Below, in pieces: positions 1 through 9,115 of a DNA stretch of 64,000 bases (position 1 is the first letter of the stretch; every line of letters starts with the position of its first letter). Below the pieces are notes generated by a model. The model saw nothing but the letters and a program-made list of their open reading frames with translations, was not told the DNA's origin and made no database searches. The DNA lies in assembly GCF_024343775.1 (NCBI RefSeq), contig NZ_RJUF01000176.1, forward strand, positions 41,644 through 105,643, read 5' to 3'. The DNA is from Lacihabitans soyangensis (GTDB taxonomy: Bacteria > Bacteroidota > Bacteroidia > Cytophagales > Spirosomataceae). A program made the position numbers and the translations under genes.

Positions 1-305
1 TGCTCATCTCTGACCTCATACCAGCTACCTGTTGACCTAAATACAGTACCTATTTTGTTTTCCAAATGTTTGGGTTTAAATACAAACAAAACTAGCTTAA
101 TTTTTTCTTAATTTAAAACTTATGCCTTTTAATAAAAAAATTATACTTTTTTAATAGTTTGGTTTAATATTTGAAGAAATAACCTAGAATAATCAGCTAT
201 CAAAAAAGATTTGACCTTAAAATAAGATTTTAAGGAAATTTTAAGTAGTTGTTAAAACAAATTTTGGATTATTTACGTTATTTGGTCTAATAAACACAAA
301 ATATC
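1..305. other. Non-coding left edge
   Basis: No supported gene in this AT-rich stretch. A minus-strand ATG near position 19 could be the first codons of a divergent gene leaving the window, but only about six codons are visible, which is too few to call. No clear TAnnTTTG promoter or terminator was found. Confidence 0.4.
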
Positions 306-419
306 ATGAAAAAGGGAGTATTATTCGGATTAGCAGCTTTGGCTGTTGGGGTGGTAGTTTTAACTTTGGGCAAAAAAGAAAAACCTTCTAATAATCCAAA
401 GCCATCCATTTACAAATGA
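306..419 (+). CDS. Small single-pass membrane peptide (37 aa)
   Basis: A 37-codon reading frame starts at ATG 306 and stops with TGA at 417-419. The product has two Lys at the N-terminus, then an uninterrupted hydrophobic stretch of Leu/Ala/Val/Gly from about residue 4 to 21, then a short polar Lys/Pro/Asn tail. That is the layout of a small single-pass inner-membrane peptide. There is no Cys, so it is not a lipoprotein. Two short perfect hairpins follow the stop within 60 bases. No family is recognised and the function is unknown. It could also be a chance frame, but the membrane-peptide pattern and the otherwise empty flanks favour a real gene. Confidence 0.4.
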   Translation: MKKGVLFGLAALAVGVVVLTLGKKEKPSNNPKPSIYK

Positions 420-478
420 TTGAATATCAGATATTCAAGAATGTTTGTATTTAAAGATGCTAAAAAATACTTTTTAGC
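420..478 (+). terminator. Two consecutive small hairpins after the 37-aa ORF
   Basis: The arms TTGAATAT/ATATTCAA (420-438, 3-base loop) begin one base after the stop. The arms GCTAAAAA/TTTTTAGC (459-478, 4-base loop) follow. Both are perfect but AT-rich and lack a clean T-tract, so a terminator role is only possible. Confidence 0.3.
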
Positions 479-613
479 AGGTAGAACCCTATTGCCTTAT
501 AATTACGTCCTTGCATCACACAATTAGACCTATTTTTTCCCTTTCACCTATTTCTTTTTTGATTTCAGAATAAAATACCGAAATTTGATTTTCATCCTTA
601 AACTAAAAATCAA

Positions 614-1390
614 ATGTTTGAAACGCTCATCTTCGAAATTAAGGAAGGTAAATGTTATATTACCCTCAATCGCCCAGAGGTATTCAATGCCCTGAACAAT
701 AAGCTATTAACCGAACTGAATGAGGCTTTCAATGTATGCAGGAACAATGAAACTGTAAGAGTGGTGGTGCTCTCAGGTGGAGAAGGCAAGGCCTTTTGTT
801 CTGGAGCCGACTTAAAGTCCGGAATAACTGACCCTAACCTTGGCAAGGTTTTAAAGGCCACTTACAATCCGCTCATCACCAACATGAGAGCGATTGAAAA
901 ACCGATTATTTGTAAGCTCAACGGTATGGCAGCGGGAGCTGGTATGTCACTTGCTTTGGCCTGTGACATGATTATAGCCGACAAGAACACCTACATGACT
1001 GAGCTCTTTGTGGGTATTGGACTTTTGCCAGATGCCGGATCTATGTATTTTCTACCGAGAATGATTGGTACTCTGAAAACGTTCGAACTTTGTAGCACTG
1101 GTCGTAAGGTTTTCATGGACGAAGCTCTTCAACTGGGTTTGGTAAACAAAACCGTCGATTCAGCGTTTTTAGAGGAAGAAGTCGAAAAAATGGCTGATTT
1201 TTATGCAAAAGCCGCCACCAAAAGCATCGGATTAATGAAAAATATTCTCAATAAATCATTTGAAAATAACCTTGAAGGTGTTTTAAATCTTGAAGCAGAA
1301 GGCCAAACCCAATGTGGATTTAGCAATGATTTTGTGGAAGGTGTGATGGCTTTTTTACAAAAGAGGGAACCTAATTTCCAAGGCAGATAA
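614..1390 (+). CDS. Enoyl-CoA hydratase/isomerase, PaaG-like
   Basis: This 258-aa crotonase-superfamily protein probably hydrates or isomerises an acyl-CoA double bond in the cytoplasm. The order of motifs fits: an LNRPEVFNAL strand-helix near residues 18-27, the SGADL oxyanion-hole segment at 64-68, a GMAAGAGMSLALACD second oxyanion segment at 104-118, and GLLPDAGS at 136-143. Asp140 sits where PaaG-type isomerases carry their catalytic Asp. The YNPLI segment and the spacing of these blocks resemble PaaG (ring-opened phenylacetyl-CoA isomerase) more than FadB-type hydratases. No other phenylacetate genes are nearby, so the substrate is uncertain. Full family length; ATG start at 614. Confidence 0.8.
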   Translation: MFETLIFEIKEGKCYITLNRPEVFNALNNKLLTELNEAFNVCRNNETVRVVVLSGGEGKAFCSGADLKSGITDPNLGKVLKATYNPLITNMRAIEKPIICKLNGMAAGAGMSLALACDMIIADKNTYMTELFVGIGLLPDAGSMYFLPRMIGTLKTFELCSTGRKVFMDEALQLGLVNKTVDSAFLEEEVEKMADFYAKAATKSIGLMKNILNKSFENNLEGVLNLEAEGQTQCGFSNDFVEGVMAFLQKREPNFQGR

Positions 1391-1563
1391 TACGAATGTA
1401 TATTCTTGGGAATCAATATTTCAGACATTCTAGATCGTTCTAATTATAAAATCGAAATATTTTTTAGGATTAAATCAAGTTGGAACCATAAAACCTTCAA
1501 CCCAAAATACAATGTTAGAAGTGCTTTTTATAAATTAGCTTTTTGGTACAACAAACACCGAGT

Positions 1564-3225
1564 ATGTCAGAAACAATTAAAGAACGAAGTTTGAATTTCG
1601 TAGAGGAAATCATAGAAGCAGATTTGAAGTCTGGAAAACACAATGGCAGATTGCTTACTCGTTTTCCACCCGAGCCCAATGGCTATCTTCACATTGGTCA
1701 TGCCAAGTCGATATGTCTGAATTTTGGCCTCGCTCAAAAATACGGCGGTGGTACCAACTTACGTTTCGACGATACCAATCCGGTAACTGAGGACACAGAA
1801 TACGTAGATTCCATTAAAAACGATTTGCGTTGGTTAGGTTTTAACTGGACCAACGAAATGTACGCTTCTGACTATTTTGATCAGCTGTTTAAATATGCGA
1901 AAAAACTCATAACCAAAGGTTTGGCTTACGTGGACGACAGCTCAGCCGAAGAAATGGCTACACTAAAAGGAACACCAAACGCCCCTGGTGTTGAGAGTCC
2001 GTTTAGAAACAGGACTGTTGAAGAAAATTTGAATTTGTTTGATGGTATGGCCAATGGCGATTTTGCGGAAGGAAGCAGAGTTTTAAGGGCCAAAATTGAC
2101 ATGACATCGAGCAACATGCTCATGCGTGATCCCATTATTTACAGAATTAAATTCGCTGAACACCACCGTACCGGAGACAAATGGTGTATCTATCCAATGT
2201 ATGACTTCGCACATGGGCAGTCTGATTCTATCGAAGGTATCACCCACTCCATATGTACACTTGAATTCGTTTCTCACAGAGAATTGTATGACTGGTTTCT
2301 CGAAAAACTGGAGATTTTTCCTTCAAAACAATATGAATTTGCACGCCTAAACCTCACTTACACCGTAATGAGTAAGCGTAAATTGCTGCAATTGGTGAAT
2401 GAAGGACACGTGACGGCGTGGGACGACCCTCGAATGCCGACAATTTCAGGTATGCGTAGAAGAGGATATACAGCCAAGTCTATTGTTGATTTTTGTGATA
2501 GGATAGGCATTCAAAAACGAGACAACCTCATAGATGTCAGCCTTTTAGAGTTTTTTGTTAGAGAAGATTTGAACAAAACCTCTACAAGAGTAATGGCCGT
2601 ATTTGACCCGCTCAAAGTTGTCATTACTAATTTGCCAGACGGAGTTGTAGAACCTTGTAGTCTTGAAAACAATCCTGAAGATCCAGAGTCGGGACATAGA
2701 TTGGTGAATTTCACGAAAGAAATTTATATTGAGCGAGGAGATTTCATGAAAGAACCTCCTGCCAAATACTTCAGACTTTCTCCAGGAAAAATGGTAAGAC
2801 TTAAAGGAGCTTACATTATTCAATGCGACGAAGTCATTGAAAACGAAGGCGGGAGTATAAAAGAACTTCGTTGTAGTTACATACCTTCATCCAAAAGTGG
2901 AGCCGACGAAAGCGGAATTAAGGTGAAGGGAGTTATTCAGTGGGTAAGTGCCTCTGAAGGTTTGAAATCAGAAATAAGAATCTACGATAGGCTTTTTAAG
3001 GTAGAAGATCCAAGTTCTGAGGAGGGTGACTTCAAAGAATATATCAATGAAAACTCTTTGGAAATAATTACTGCTTATGTAGAACCTGTACTAAAAGATG
3101 CCAAGCCTGGTGATAGATACCAATTCATGAGGAATGGTTATTTTGTACCTGATACTGATTTTTCTCCTGAAAACTTGGTTTTCAACAAAACAGTTGGACT
3201 CAAAGAAGGTTTTAAAGTTGGATGA
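1564..3225 (+). CDS. glnS: Glutamine--tRNA ligase
   Basis: Class I aminoacyl-tRNA synthetase that charges tRNA-Gln with glutamine (553 aa, normal bacterial GlnRS length). The HIGH signature reads as PNGYLHIGH at about residues 38-46 and the KMSKS loop as VMSKRK near residue 265, exactly the GlnRS variant. The catalytic Rossmann core is followed by the GlnRS/GluRS anticodon-binding beta-barrels. The frame is open upstream to a GTG at 1543, but the ATG at 1564 gives the normal N-terminus with the short helix before the FPPEPNG motif. The presence of GlnRS means this organism need not rely on GatCAB for Gln-tRNA. The next gene starts 27 bases downstream on the same strand. Confidence 0.95.
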   Translation: MSETIKERSLNFVEEIIEADLKSGKHNGRLLTRFPPEPNGYLHIGHAKSICLNFGLAQKYGGGTNLRFDDTNPVTEDTEYVDSIKNDLRWLGFNWTNEMYASDYFDQLFKYAKKLITKGLAYVDDSSAEEMATLKGTPNAPGVESPFRNRTVEENLNLFDGMANGDFAEGSRVLRAKIDMTSSNMLMRDPIIYRIKFAEHHRTGDKWCIYPMYDFAHGQSDSIEGITHSICTLEFVSHRELYDWFLEKLEIFPSKQYEFARLNLTYTVMSKRKLLQLVNEGHVTAWDDPRMPTISGMRRRGYTAKSIVDFCDRIGIQKRDNLIDVSLLEFFVREDLNKTSTRVMAVFDPLKVVITNLPDGVVEPCSLENNPEDPESGHRLVNFTKEIYIERGDFMKEPPAKYFRLSPGKMVRLKGAYIIQCDEVIENEGGSIKELRCSYIPSSKSGADESGIKVKGVIQWVSASEGLKSEIRIYDRLFKVEDPSSEEGDFKEYINENSLEIITAYVEPVLKDAKPGDRYQFMRNGYFVPDTDFSPENLVFNKTVGLKEGFKVG

Positions 3226-3252
3226 AATATTTACAACAAAAATTAAGATAAA

Positions 3253-3972
3253 ATGGGAGGAGGTCCTCACACCGAAATTGAGTTTTTAGATGGTCCTAAA
3301 TCGAGATGGACAGAGCTGAAATTTACTTTTAATGTCTTCAAGGAGTTTATTAACGGCTTCAGAACCCTGCATTTTGTTGGGCCCTGCGTCACTATTTTTG
3401 GCTCCGCTAGGTTTACCGAAGATAACAAATTCTATCAAGATGCCCGGAAAATTGGGGCTGGATTGGCTAAACTTGGATTTACAATATTAACGGGTGGCGG
3501 ACCGGGAATCATGGAAGCTGCCAACAGAGGAGCAAAAGATGTTGGCGGAAAATCTGTAGGATGCAATATAGTACTGCCTTTCGAACAAAAACCAAACCCA
3601 TATCTCGATAAGTGGATGGATTTTGAATACTTCTTTGTCAGAAAAACCCTTCTCATCAAATATTCCTACGCTTTTGTGATTTGCCCGGGTGGATTTGGCA
3701 CCTTAGACGAATTTTTTGAGGCTTTAACACTTATTCAAACCGGAAAAATAGAGAAGTTCCCAGTGGTGATTTTCGACGATGGGTTTCATTCAAACATTAT
3801 CGAACATATAAAATTCATGATTGAAAAGAAAACTATTTCCAAAGAAGATGAACATTTGTTTTTGATCACCAATGATGTTGAAGAAGCCATTTCTTATATA
3901 AAAAGAAAGACAGAAACTGGTTTTGGATTAAAATATAAACCAATAAAATGGCTGGGTGAAAGTAAGGGTTAA
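3253..3972 (+). CDS. LOG-family protein (TIGR00730 type)
   Basis: A 239-aa cytoplasmic Rossmann-fold protein of the LOG / 'lysine decarboxylase-like' family. The family hallmarks are both present: GGGPGIMEA at residues 81-89 and PGGFGTLDE at 145-153, which form the nucleotide-binding and catalytic loops. Characterised members hydrolyse cytokinin riboside 5'-monophosphates or AMP-type nucleotides to free base and ribose phosphate; calling it a lysine decarboxylase would be wrong. It lies 27 bases after glnS on the same strand and may be cotranscribed. Substrate in this organism is not known. Confidence 0.85.
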   Translation: MGGGPHTEIEFLDGPKSRWTELKFTFNVFKEFINGFRTLHFVGPCVTIFGSARFTEDNKFYQDARKIGAGLAKLGFTILTGGGPGIMEAANRGAKDVGGKSVGCNIVLPFEQKPNPYLDKWMDFEYFFVRKTLLIKYSYAFVICPGGFGTLDEFFEALTLIQTGKIEKFPVVIFDDGFHSNIIEHIKFMIEKKTISKEDEHLFLITNDVEEAISYIKRKTETGFGLKYKPIKWLGESKG

Positions 3973-4014
3973 GCCTTTTCTTTTGAAAAAATCAACAAAA
4001 TCAATCAAAAATAG

Positions 4015-4022
4015 TATTTTTG
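4015..4022 (+). promoter_or_regulatory. -7 element (TATTTTTG)
   Basis: TATTTTTG matches the Bacteroidetes -7 consensus TAnnTTTG and lies 38 bases before the ATG at 4061. The nearest upstream TTG is too far away (29 bases), so only half of the promoter is convincing. Confidence 0.4.
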
Positions 4023-4060
4023 GATATTACTAAAGTCTAAATGGCTTTGAATTTAATTCT

Positions 4061-4921
4061 ATGAAATTACTATTATTGTTTTTTGCAATCCATTTTACTG
4101 TCCTAGCTCAAAATGGAAGCGAAATTTATCTGTTAAAGTTGACTAAATCGGCTGATGGATATGAGGCTAGAAATCCTTTAAACATCTCTAATAGAAGTGG
4201 TTACGATAACCAGCCCGGTTTTCATCCCAAAAAATCAATCGTTTATTTTAGTTCACAAAGCAACGGTCAAACCGACATTTGGGCGTATAATTATGCGGCA
4301 AAAAAACTGACTCAAGTTACAAACACTGAAGACTCTGAATATTCCCCAACCGTTACTTCTGACCAAAAATACATCAGCTGCATTGTTCAAAGAAAATCTA
4401 ATGGTGATCAAGACTTGGTGAAATTCTCCATCGATAATCCCGAAAAGACACAGATAATTTTAGAATCACAAAAGGCTGGTAAAATCGGATACCATGCTTG
4501 GAGTCAGAATAACGAATTAGTAACATTTGTTTTGGGCGAACCCAACACCTTACAATTGTTCGAAAATCAGTCAAAATCTGGAATTGTTCTTGGAAAAAAC
4601 ATAGGGAGATCTCTACATTATGTCAAAAGTAAAAAAGCATTTAGTTTTGTAGAAAAAGATGGAGAGAATTGGAATCTAAAACTATTGAAACCTCAAAATC
4701 AAACGGTTACAACTTTCGCCGAAGCCCTTAAGGACTCAGAATATTATAATGCTTGGAATGATGCAGGGGTGCTATTTAGCTCGAAGGATAAAGAACTTTT
4801 CTTTTTTGAAACGAAATCAAATACTTGGAAAAATGTAACCCTACCCTATGGTTTTCCGTCTAATAAAATAAGCAGATTGGCCATCAAAGGTAATCTTTTA
4901 GCATTGGTAATAAACGAATAA
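4061..4921 (+). CDS. Exported TolB/PD40-like beta-propeller protein
   Basis: The 286-aa product starts with a signal peptide (Lys, then Leu/Phe-rich core, ending in VLAQ near residue 17). The rest resembles WD40-like/PD40 blades as in TolB: HPKKSIVYFSSQSNGQTDIWAYN and SPTVTSDQKYISCIVQ follow the pattern in which a 'D-IW' turn is followed by a hydrophobic strand. It probably sits in the periplasm or on the outer membrane as a propeller of four to five blades, shorter than full TolB (about 430 aa) and without its N-terminal domain. The blades may bind a ligand or protein; no catalytic residues are evident. It precedes a small lipoprotein gene by 94 bases. Confidence 0.6.
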   Translation: MKLLLLFFAIHFTVLAQNGSEIYLLKLTKSADGYEARNPLNISNRSGYDNQPGFHPKKSIVYFSSQSNGQTDIWAYNYAAKKLTQVTNTEDSEYSPTVTSDQKYISCIVQRKSNGDQDLVKFSIDNPEKTQIILESQKAGKIGYHAWSQNNELVTFVLGEPNTLQLFENQSKSGIVLGKNIGRSLHYVKSKKAFSFVEKDGENWNLKLLKPQNQTVTTFAEALKDSEYYNAWNDAGVLFSSKDKELFFFETKSNTWKNVTLPYGFPSNKISRLAIKGNLLALVINE

Positions 4922-4979
4922 ATTAACAAATTAAACATTCATAATTAAGTATTTAGACACAAGAGATTTGAATATTTCA

Positions 4980-5005
4980 TAGCGTCTTTGCGACTTAACG
5001 GTAAA
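4980..5005 (+). repeat. Dispersed intergenic repeat, copy 1
   Basis: The sequence TAGCGTCTTTGCGACTTAAC followed by GGTAAA is shared, with few changes, with 12931-12956. Related 'GCGTCTTTGCG' intergenic sequences are common in Bacteroidetes genomes. It lies just upstream of the lipoprotein start. Confidence 0.55.
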
Positions 5006-5015
5006 TTATAAACAA

Positions 5016-5459
5016 ATGAAAAAACTACTCATAACCCTATTATTTGCTCAAACGGCTTTGCTTTCTTGTCAGACCGACGAAGGCAACGAAAAACTTGCGG
5101 AAGCTGGTGAAACAGTTGGAAAATCAGCCGCCACCATAGCGAAAAGCGTTAAATCAGGAATAGAAAAGGCCACTAAAATCAATATTGACATTTCTGAAAA
5201 CCTGAAAACCAGGGGATTATCTACTGGAAAAGTTACTTTGGGCAGTAAAGGAGGTAGACATAATGTCTTAAATGTCTATATGATTTTCGAAAAAAGGATT
5301 AATAGAAACGTGACCATGAAAGTATTGGATGCTGATGGATTAGAACTAGGACGCACCAAAGTATTGGTAAAAGGCGAAGCTGGTGATGCCAAATTTGTGG
5401 ATTTTGTGTTTGATACCAGAACCAATATCGACCGCGACAATAAGATTGTGATGGAATAA
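5016..5459 (+). CDS. Small lipoprotein of unknown function
   Basis: The 147-aa product has a lipoprotein signal: MKKLLITLLFAQTALLSC, with the lipobox Cys at 18. A Lys/Glu/Ala-rich helical linker (about residues 20-60) is followed by a beta-rich C-terminal region with many charged residues ('RTKVLVKGEAGDAKFVDFVFDTR'). The latter half looks like a small beta-sandwich of the type found in outer-membrane lipoproteins, but no named family is recognised. It is expected to be anchored in the outer membrane facing the periplasm. A copy of a dispersed intergenic repeat lies immediately upstream. Confidence 0.6.
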   Translation: MKKLLITLLFAQTALLSCQTDEGNEKLAEAGETVGKSAATIAKSVKSGIEKATKINIDISENLKTRGLSTGKVTLGSKGGRHNVLNVYMIFEKRINRNVTMKVLDADGLELGRTKVLVKGEAGDAKFVDFVFDTRTNIDRDNKIVME

Positions 5460-5536
5460 CTGTTCCATCTTTCTTTCGAAGATATTCGCTTCATTTTATG
5501 ACCAATGAAGCATTTTATAATGATTTGTCCTATTAT

Positions 5537-5563
5537 TTGTGGTCAAATGGAAGCGTAATTTTG
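5537..5563 (+). promoter_or_regulatory. pta promoter (TTG-N16-TAATTTTG)
   Basis: TTG at 5537-5539 and TAATTTTG at 5556-5563 fit the Bacteroidetes TTG/TAnnTTTG promoter with a slightly short 16-base spacer. It ends 18 bases before ATG 5582 and lies inside a possible upstream extension of the pta frame, which argues for the ATG at 5582. Confidence 0.6.
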
Positions 5564-5581
5564 CATCAAACCAAAGAAAGA

Positions 5582-7666
5582 ATGACAAAAGGAATTTATA
5601 TAGCATCCATTGAAGATCACAGTGGAAAATCGCTCGTTTCGTTAGGTCTAATGCAAAATCTACTCGGAAAAATGCCGAAAGTGGCCTATTTCAGACCCAT
5701 TGTAGAAAGCAAAGAGTCAGACAACCACACACAAATAATGCTTACGCACTTTGACCTCAAACTTACTTATGATCAAGTTGTTGGACTAACACATATTGAA
5801 GCTGTAAACCTCATAAATAGCGGAGAAACAGGTGAATTGATAGACCTCATCATAGCAAAATACAAGCAATTGGAGGAACAATTCGATTTTGTATTGGTAG
5901 AAGGTTCCGACTTCTCTGGCGAAGGCAATCTGGTAGAACTTGATATCAATGTACTGATAGCCAAAAATTTAGGCTTACCAGTTATATTAGTAGGTAACGG
6001 AGTTGGCAAAACCAAAGAGGAGCTAACGTCCAGCATGAAGCTAGCTTACAACTCTTACCGCCAAAAAGAGGTTCAAATTATAGCCATCATCAATAACAAA
6101 ATCCTTCCAGAAAATTTAGATATTGCAAACTCTGCAATGAGGAGTTTTCTACCTGATAATATTGAGGCATATGCTATTCCAAGAATAGACGCTTTACTAA
6201 ATCCTACGGTTCAGGAAGTTGCGGATGTTTTAAATGCAAAAATATTATTTGGCGAAGAGTTTCTGGGAAATCAGATAGGCTCCATGGGTGTGGGTGCTAT
6301 GCAACTGAGAAATTACCTACCACAAATAAAAGGGGACAACTTGGTTATTACTCCCGGTGACCGAGCTGACATCATTTTAGGTGTTTTACAAGCCAATATT
6401 TCTAAAAGTTACCCCCGAATAGCTGGAATCATCCTTACTGGTGGTCTTTTGCCCGAAGAACCCATCATCAAACTCATAGAGGGCTCTCCACAGATTGTCC
6501 CGATTTTGTCTGTAGAAGAAGGAACTTTCCAAGTAGCAAATATTGTAGGTGATTTAAAATCTAATATTTACGCCTCAAATACAAAAAAAATACTGACCTC
6601 AATAGAGACATTTGAGCATAATGTGCCTATCCATGCCCTTTTGGAGAAACTAATGAACTTTGAGAACAAAGGGCTTACGCCGAGAATGTTTCAGTATAGT
6701 TTGGTAAGAAAAGCACAGAAAAACAGAAAGCACATTGTATTGCCCGAAGGAACCGACGAAAGAATCATCCATGCCGCTGCGAGACTTATTAAATCCAATC
6801 TGGTAGAGATTACACTTTTGGGAAATCCAGAGCAAATCAAAGAAAAAGCCATTCAGCATGGTATTTCGTTGGATTTTAGCAAAATACATGTAGTTGATCC
6901 AGTAAAATCTCCGAATTTTGATGATTACGTAGAAACCATTTACCAGCTGCGTAAACACAAAAATGTAAACATGGACATTGCGAGAGACCTCATGTCTGAT
7001 GTTTCGTATTTTGGAACGATGATGATTCACAAAGGTCATGCAGACGGCATGGTGTCTGGTGCAGTACATACCACGCAGCATACTATTAGACCGGCTTTGC
7101 AGTTTATAAAAACCCGTCCTGGGGTAAATATTGTTTCTTCGGTATTCTTTATGTGTTTAGAAGACAGGGTTTCTGTCTTTGGCGACTGTGCCATTAACCC
7201 CAACCCTACTGCCCAAGAATTGGCCGAAATCGCCATTTCCTCCGCCGAAAGTAGTCAAGCATTTGGCATAGAACCCAAAATCGCCATGCTCTCCTACTCT
7301 TCGGGCACCTCAGGAAAAGGCGAAGATGTAGAAAAAGTAAGAGAAGCCACTGAAATTGTAAAAAAAATGCGACCAGACCTGAAAATTGAAGGGCCGATAC
7401 AATACGACGCTGCCGTAGACATGGAAGTTGGGAAAAGTAAATTACCAAACTCAGAAGTGGCAGGACAAGCCAGTGTGTTGATTTTCCCAGATTTAAATAC
7501 CGGAAACAACACCTACAAGGCTGTGCAAAGGGAAACCGGAGCATTGGCCATTGGCCCTATGCTTCAAGGACTTAACAAACCCGTAAACGATCTCAGTCGA
7601 GGCTGTACGGTAGATGATGTGTACAATACGGTGATTATCACGGCCATACAAGCACAAGATTTATGA
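5582..7666 (+). CDS. pta: Phosphate acetyltransferase
   Basis: Converts acetyl-CoA and phosphate to acetyl-phosphate and CoA in the cytoplasm (694 aa, the long multidomain form). Residues 1 to about 220 form a BioD-like P-loop domain with a degenerate loop (SIEDHSGKS). A DRTGG regulatory domain follows, then the PTA/PTB catalytic domain from about 370 to the end, beginning KNRKHIVLPEGTDERI and containing SYSSGTSGKGEDVEKV near residue 590. The frame is open to an ATG at 5498, but a promoter lies between the two starts and the ATG at 5582 gives the normal N-terminus (MTKGIYIAS). The stop overlaps the ackA start by four bases, so the two are translationally coupled. Confidence 0.93.
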   Translation: MTKGIYIASIEDHSGKSLVSLGLMQNLLGKMPKVAYFRPIVESKESDNHTQIMLTHFDLKLTYDQVVGLTHIEAVNLINSGETGELIDLIIAKYKQLEEQFDFVLVEGSDFSGEGNLVELDINVLIAKNLGLPVILVGNGVGKTKEELTSSMKLAYNSYRQKEVQIIAIINNKILPENLDIANSAMRSFLPDNIEAYAIPRIDALLNPTVQEVADVLNAKILFGEEFLGNQIGSMGVGAMQLRNYLPQIKGDNLVITPGDRADIILGVLQANISKSYPRIAGIILTGGLLPEEPIIKLIEGSPQIVPILSVEEGTFQVANIVGDLKSNIYASNTKKILTSIETFEHNVPIHALLEKLMNFENKGLTPRMFQYSLVRKAQKNRKHIVLPEGTDERIIHAAARLIKSNLVEITLLGNPEQIKEKAIQHGISLDFSKIHVVDPVKSPNFDDYVETIYQLRKHKNVNMDIARDLMSDVSYFGTMMIHKGHADGMVSGAVHTTQHTIRPALQFIKTRPGVNIVSSVFFMCLEDRVSVFGDCAINPNPTAQELAEIAISSAESSQAFGIEPKIAMLSYSSGTSGKGEDVEKVREATEIVKKMRPDLKIEGPIQYDAAVDMEVGKSKLPNSEVAGQASVLIFPDLNTGNNTYKAVQRETGALAIGPMLQGLNKPVNDLSRGCTVDDVYNTVIITAIQAQDL

Positions 7667-8850
7667 AAAAAATATTGGTTATAAATTCTGGAAGCTCCTC
7701 ATTGAAGTTTCAGCTGATTTCCATGCCTGCAGAGACCATTTTGGCCTCAGGCTTGGTGGAGAGAATTGGTATGGAGGACGCCAAATATAGTTTTGAGTCG
7801 CTAAAGAACAAAGATACTCGTGTCCTAAAAATAAAAGACCATCACCAAGCATTGGAATTGGCCGCAGTTTTTCTTTTGGACATAGGCTCCGGTGTAATAT
7901 CTAGCCCAAAAGAAATTGATGCCATAGGCCATCGTGTGGTGCATGGAGGTAAACATTTTTCGGACACTACACTGATAACCAAAGAAATAAAAGAAAAAAT
8001 TCATCAATTGGCCAGTTTGGCTCCTTTGCATAATCCACCGAATTTGGTCGGAATAGAAGTAGCCGAAAAGATATTTCCTGATGCCAAGCAAGTGGCGGTT
8101 TTTGATACGGCCTTTCATCAAAGTATCCCAGAAAAAGCCCACCGGTACGCCATTCCGAATGAACTTTACGAAAAAGAACACATCAGATTATACGGCTTCC
8201 ACGGCACCAGCCACAAATATGTGAGTGAAAAAGCCTTGACTTATTTGAACAACCCAAATGCAAAAATCGTAGTGCTTCATCTTGGAAATGGTTGTAGTGC
8301 CACCGCCATAAATGCTGGAAAAAGTGTGGATCATTCTCTAGGTTTTGGTCCACTAACAGGTTTGGTGATGGGTACAAGAAGTGGGGATATAGATCCAGCC
8401 ATTATTTTGTATTTAATGGAAACCAAAGGTTATAGTTACCAAGAAATCAGCAACTTACTCAATAAAAAAAGTGGCATGCTGGGTCTGACAGGCTTCAGCG
8501 ATATGCGAGAAATCCAAAAAGGCCATGAAGAAGGTAACCCCGACTGCACAATAGCCCTGGAAATGAATGCCTACAGAATAAAAAAGTATATTGGAGCCTA
8601 CGCAGCAGCCATGAATGGACTGGATGCTTTGGTATTTACTGCCGGAATCGGAGAAAATAGCTCCATTTTAAGAGAAATGGTTTGTTCTGAAATGGATTTT
8701 TTGGGAATTGAGCTTAATCCAAAAAAAAACAATTCGAAAGAAAAGGGAATTAGAGAAATACAGACTGAGGGCAGTAGAGCCAAAATTTTGATAGTACCTA
8801 CCAACGAAGAACTGGAAATTGCGAAACAATCTTTTAAATTGATAAATTAA
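7663..8850 (+). CDS. ackA: Acetate kinase
   Basis: Transfers phosphate from acetyl-phosphate to ADP, giving acetate and ATP; it pairs with pta in overflow metabolism or acetate activation. The 395-aa length and all family motifs are present: the N-terminal ILVINSGSSSLKFQL phosphate-binding segment, FDTAFHQSIPEKAHRYAIP with the catalytic Asp near 148, the GFHGTSHKYVS loop, HLGNGCS, and GMLGLTGFSDMRE. The ATGA overlap with pta places both in one operon under the promoter at 5537-5563. The coding sequence is intact. Confidence 0.95.
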   Translation: MKKILVINSGSSSLKFQLISMPAETILASGLVERIGMEDAKYSFESLKNKDTRVLKIKDHHQALELAAVFLLDIGSGVISSPKEIDAIGHRVVHGGKHFSDTTLITKEIKEKIHQLASLAPLHNPPNLVGIEVAEKIFPDAKQVAVFDTAFHQSIPEKAHRYAIPNELYEKEHIRLYGFHGTSHKYVSEKALTYLNNPNAKIVVLHLGNGCSATAINAGKSVDHSLGFGPLTGLVMGTRSGDIDPAIILYLMETKGYSYQEISNLLNKKSGMLGLTGFSDMREIQKGHEEGNPDCTIALEMNAYRIKKYIGAYAAAMNGLDALVFTAGIGENSSILREMVCSEMDFLGIELNPKKNNSKEKGIREIQTEGSRAKILIVPTNEELEIAKQSFKLIN

Positions 8851-8923
8851 AATTTGAGGATTGGCAAAAGAGTGAAACCTAGGGAATTCATATTTAAAAA
8901 ACAAATAGATGGACCTATTGATT

Positions 8924-9000
8924 AAGCCCCACAGGGGCGTAATTTTGGTAGGAAAAATAATGATAAAACCATAAAAGCCCAATAGGGGCGACATTACGTT
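8924..9000. repeat. Pair of GCCCC...GGGGC intergenic repeats
   Basis: Two related units start 51 bases apart, at 8926 (GCCCCACAGGGGCG) and 8977 (GCCCAATAGGGGCGACATTA). Each is an inverted repeat around a short loop, followed by AT-rich sequence. Similar GCCCC-n3-GGGGCG units occur widely between genes in Bacteroidetes. They lie downstream of ackA. Confidence 0.6.
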
Positions 9001-9115
9001 TTTTGCTTTCAAAAATAAACAAAGATCCATCAAATATATTCCCAAATGTGAATTCTCTAGCCAAAAACAAGATTTGTTTAAAATACCCTAAATTTGAACC
9101 CTAAAACTTCAACAA

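Noticed and set aside
1..60. Start of a divergent minus-strand gene
   Set aside because: Only a few codons are visible before the window edge, with no recognisable content.
1406..1594. 62-aa frame before glnS
   Set aside because: Overlaps the start of glnS in another frame and has no recognisable features.
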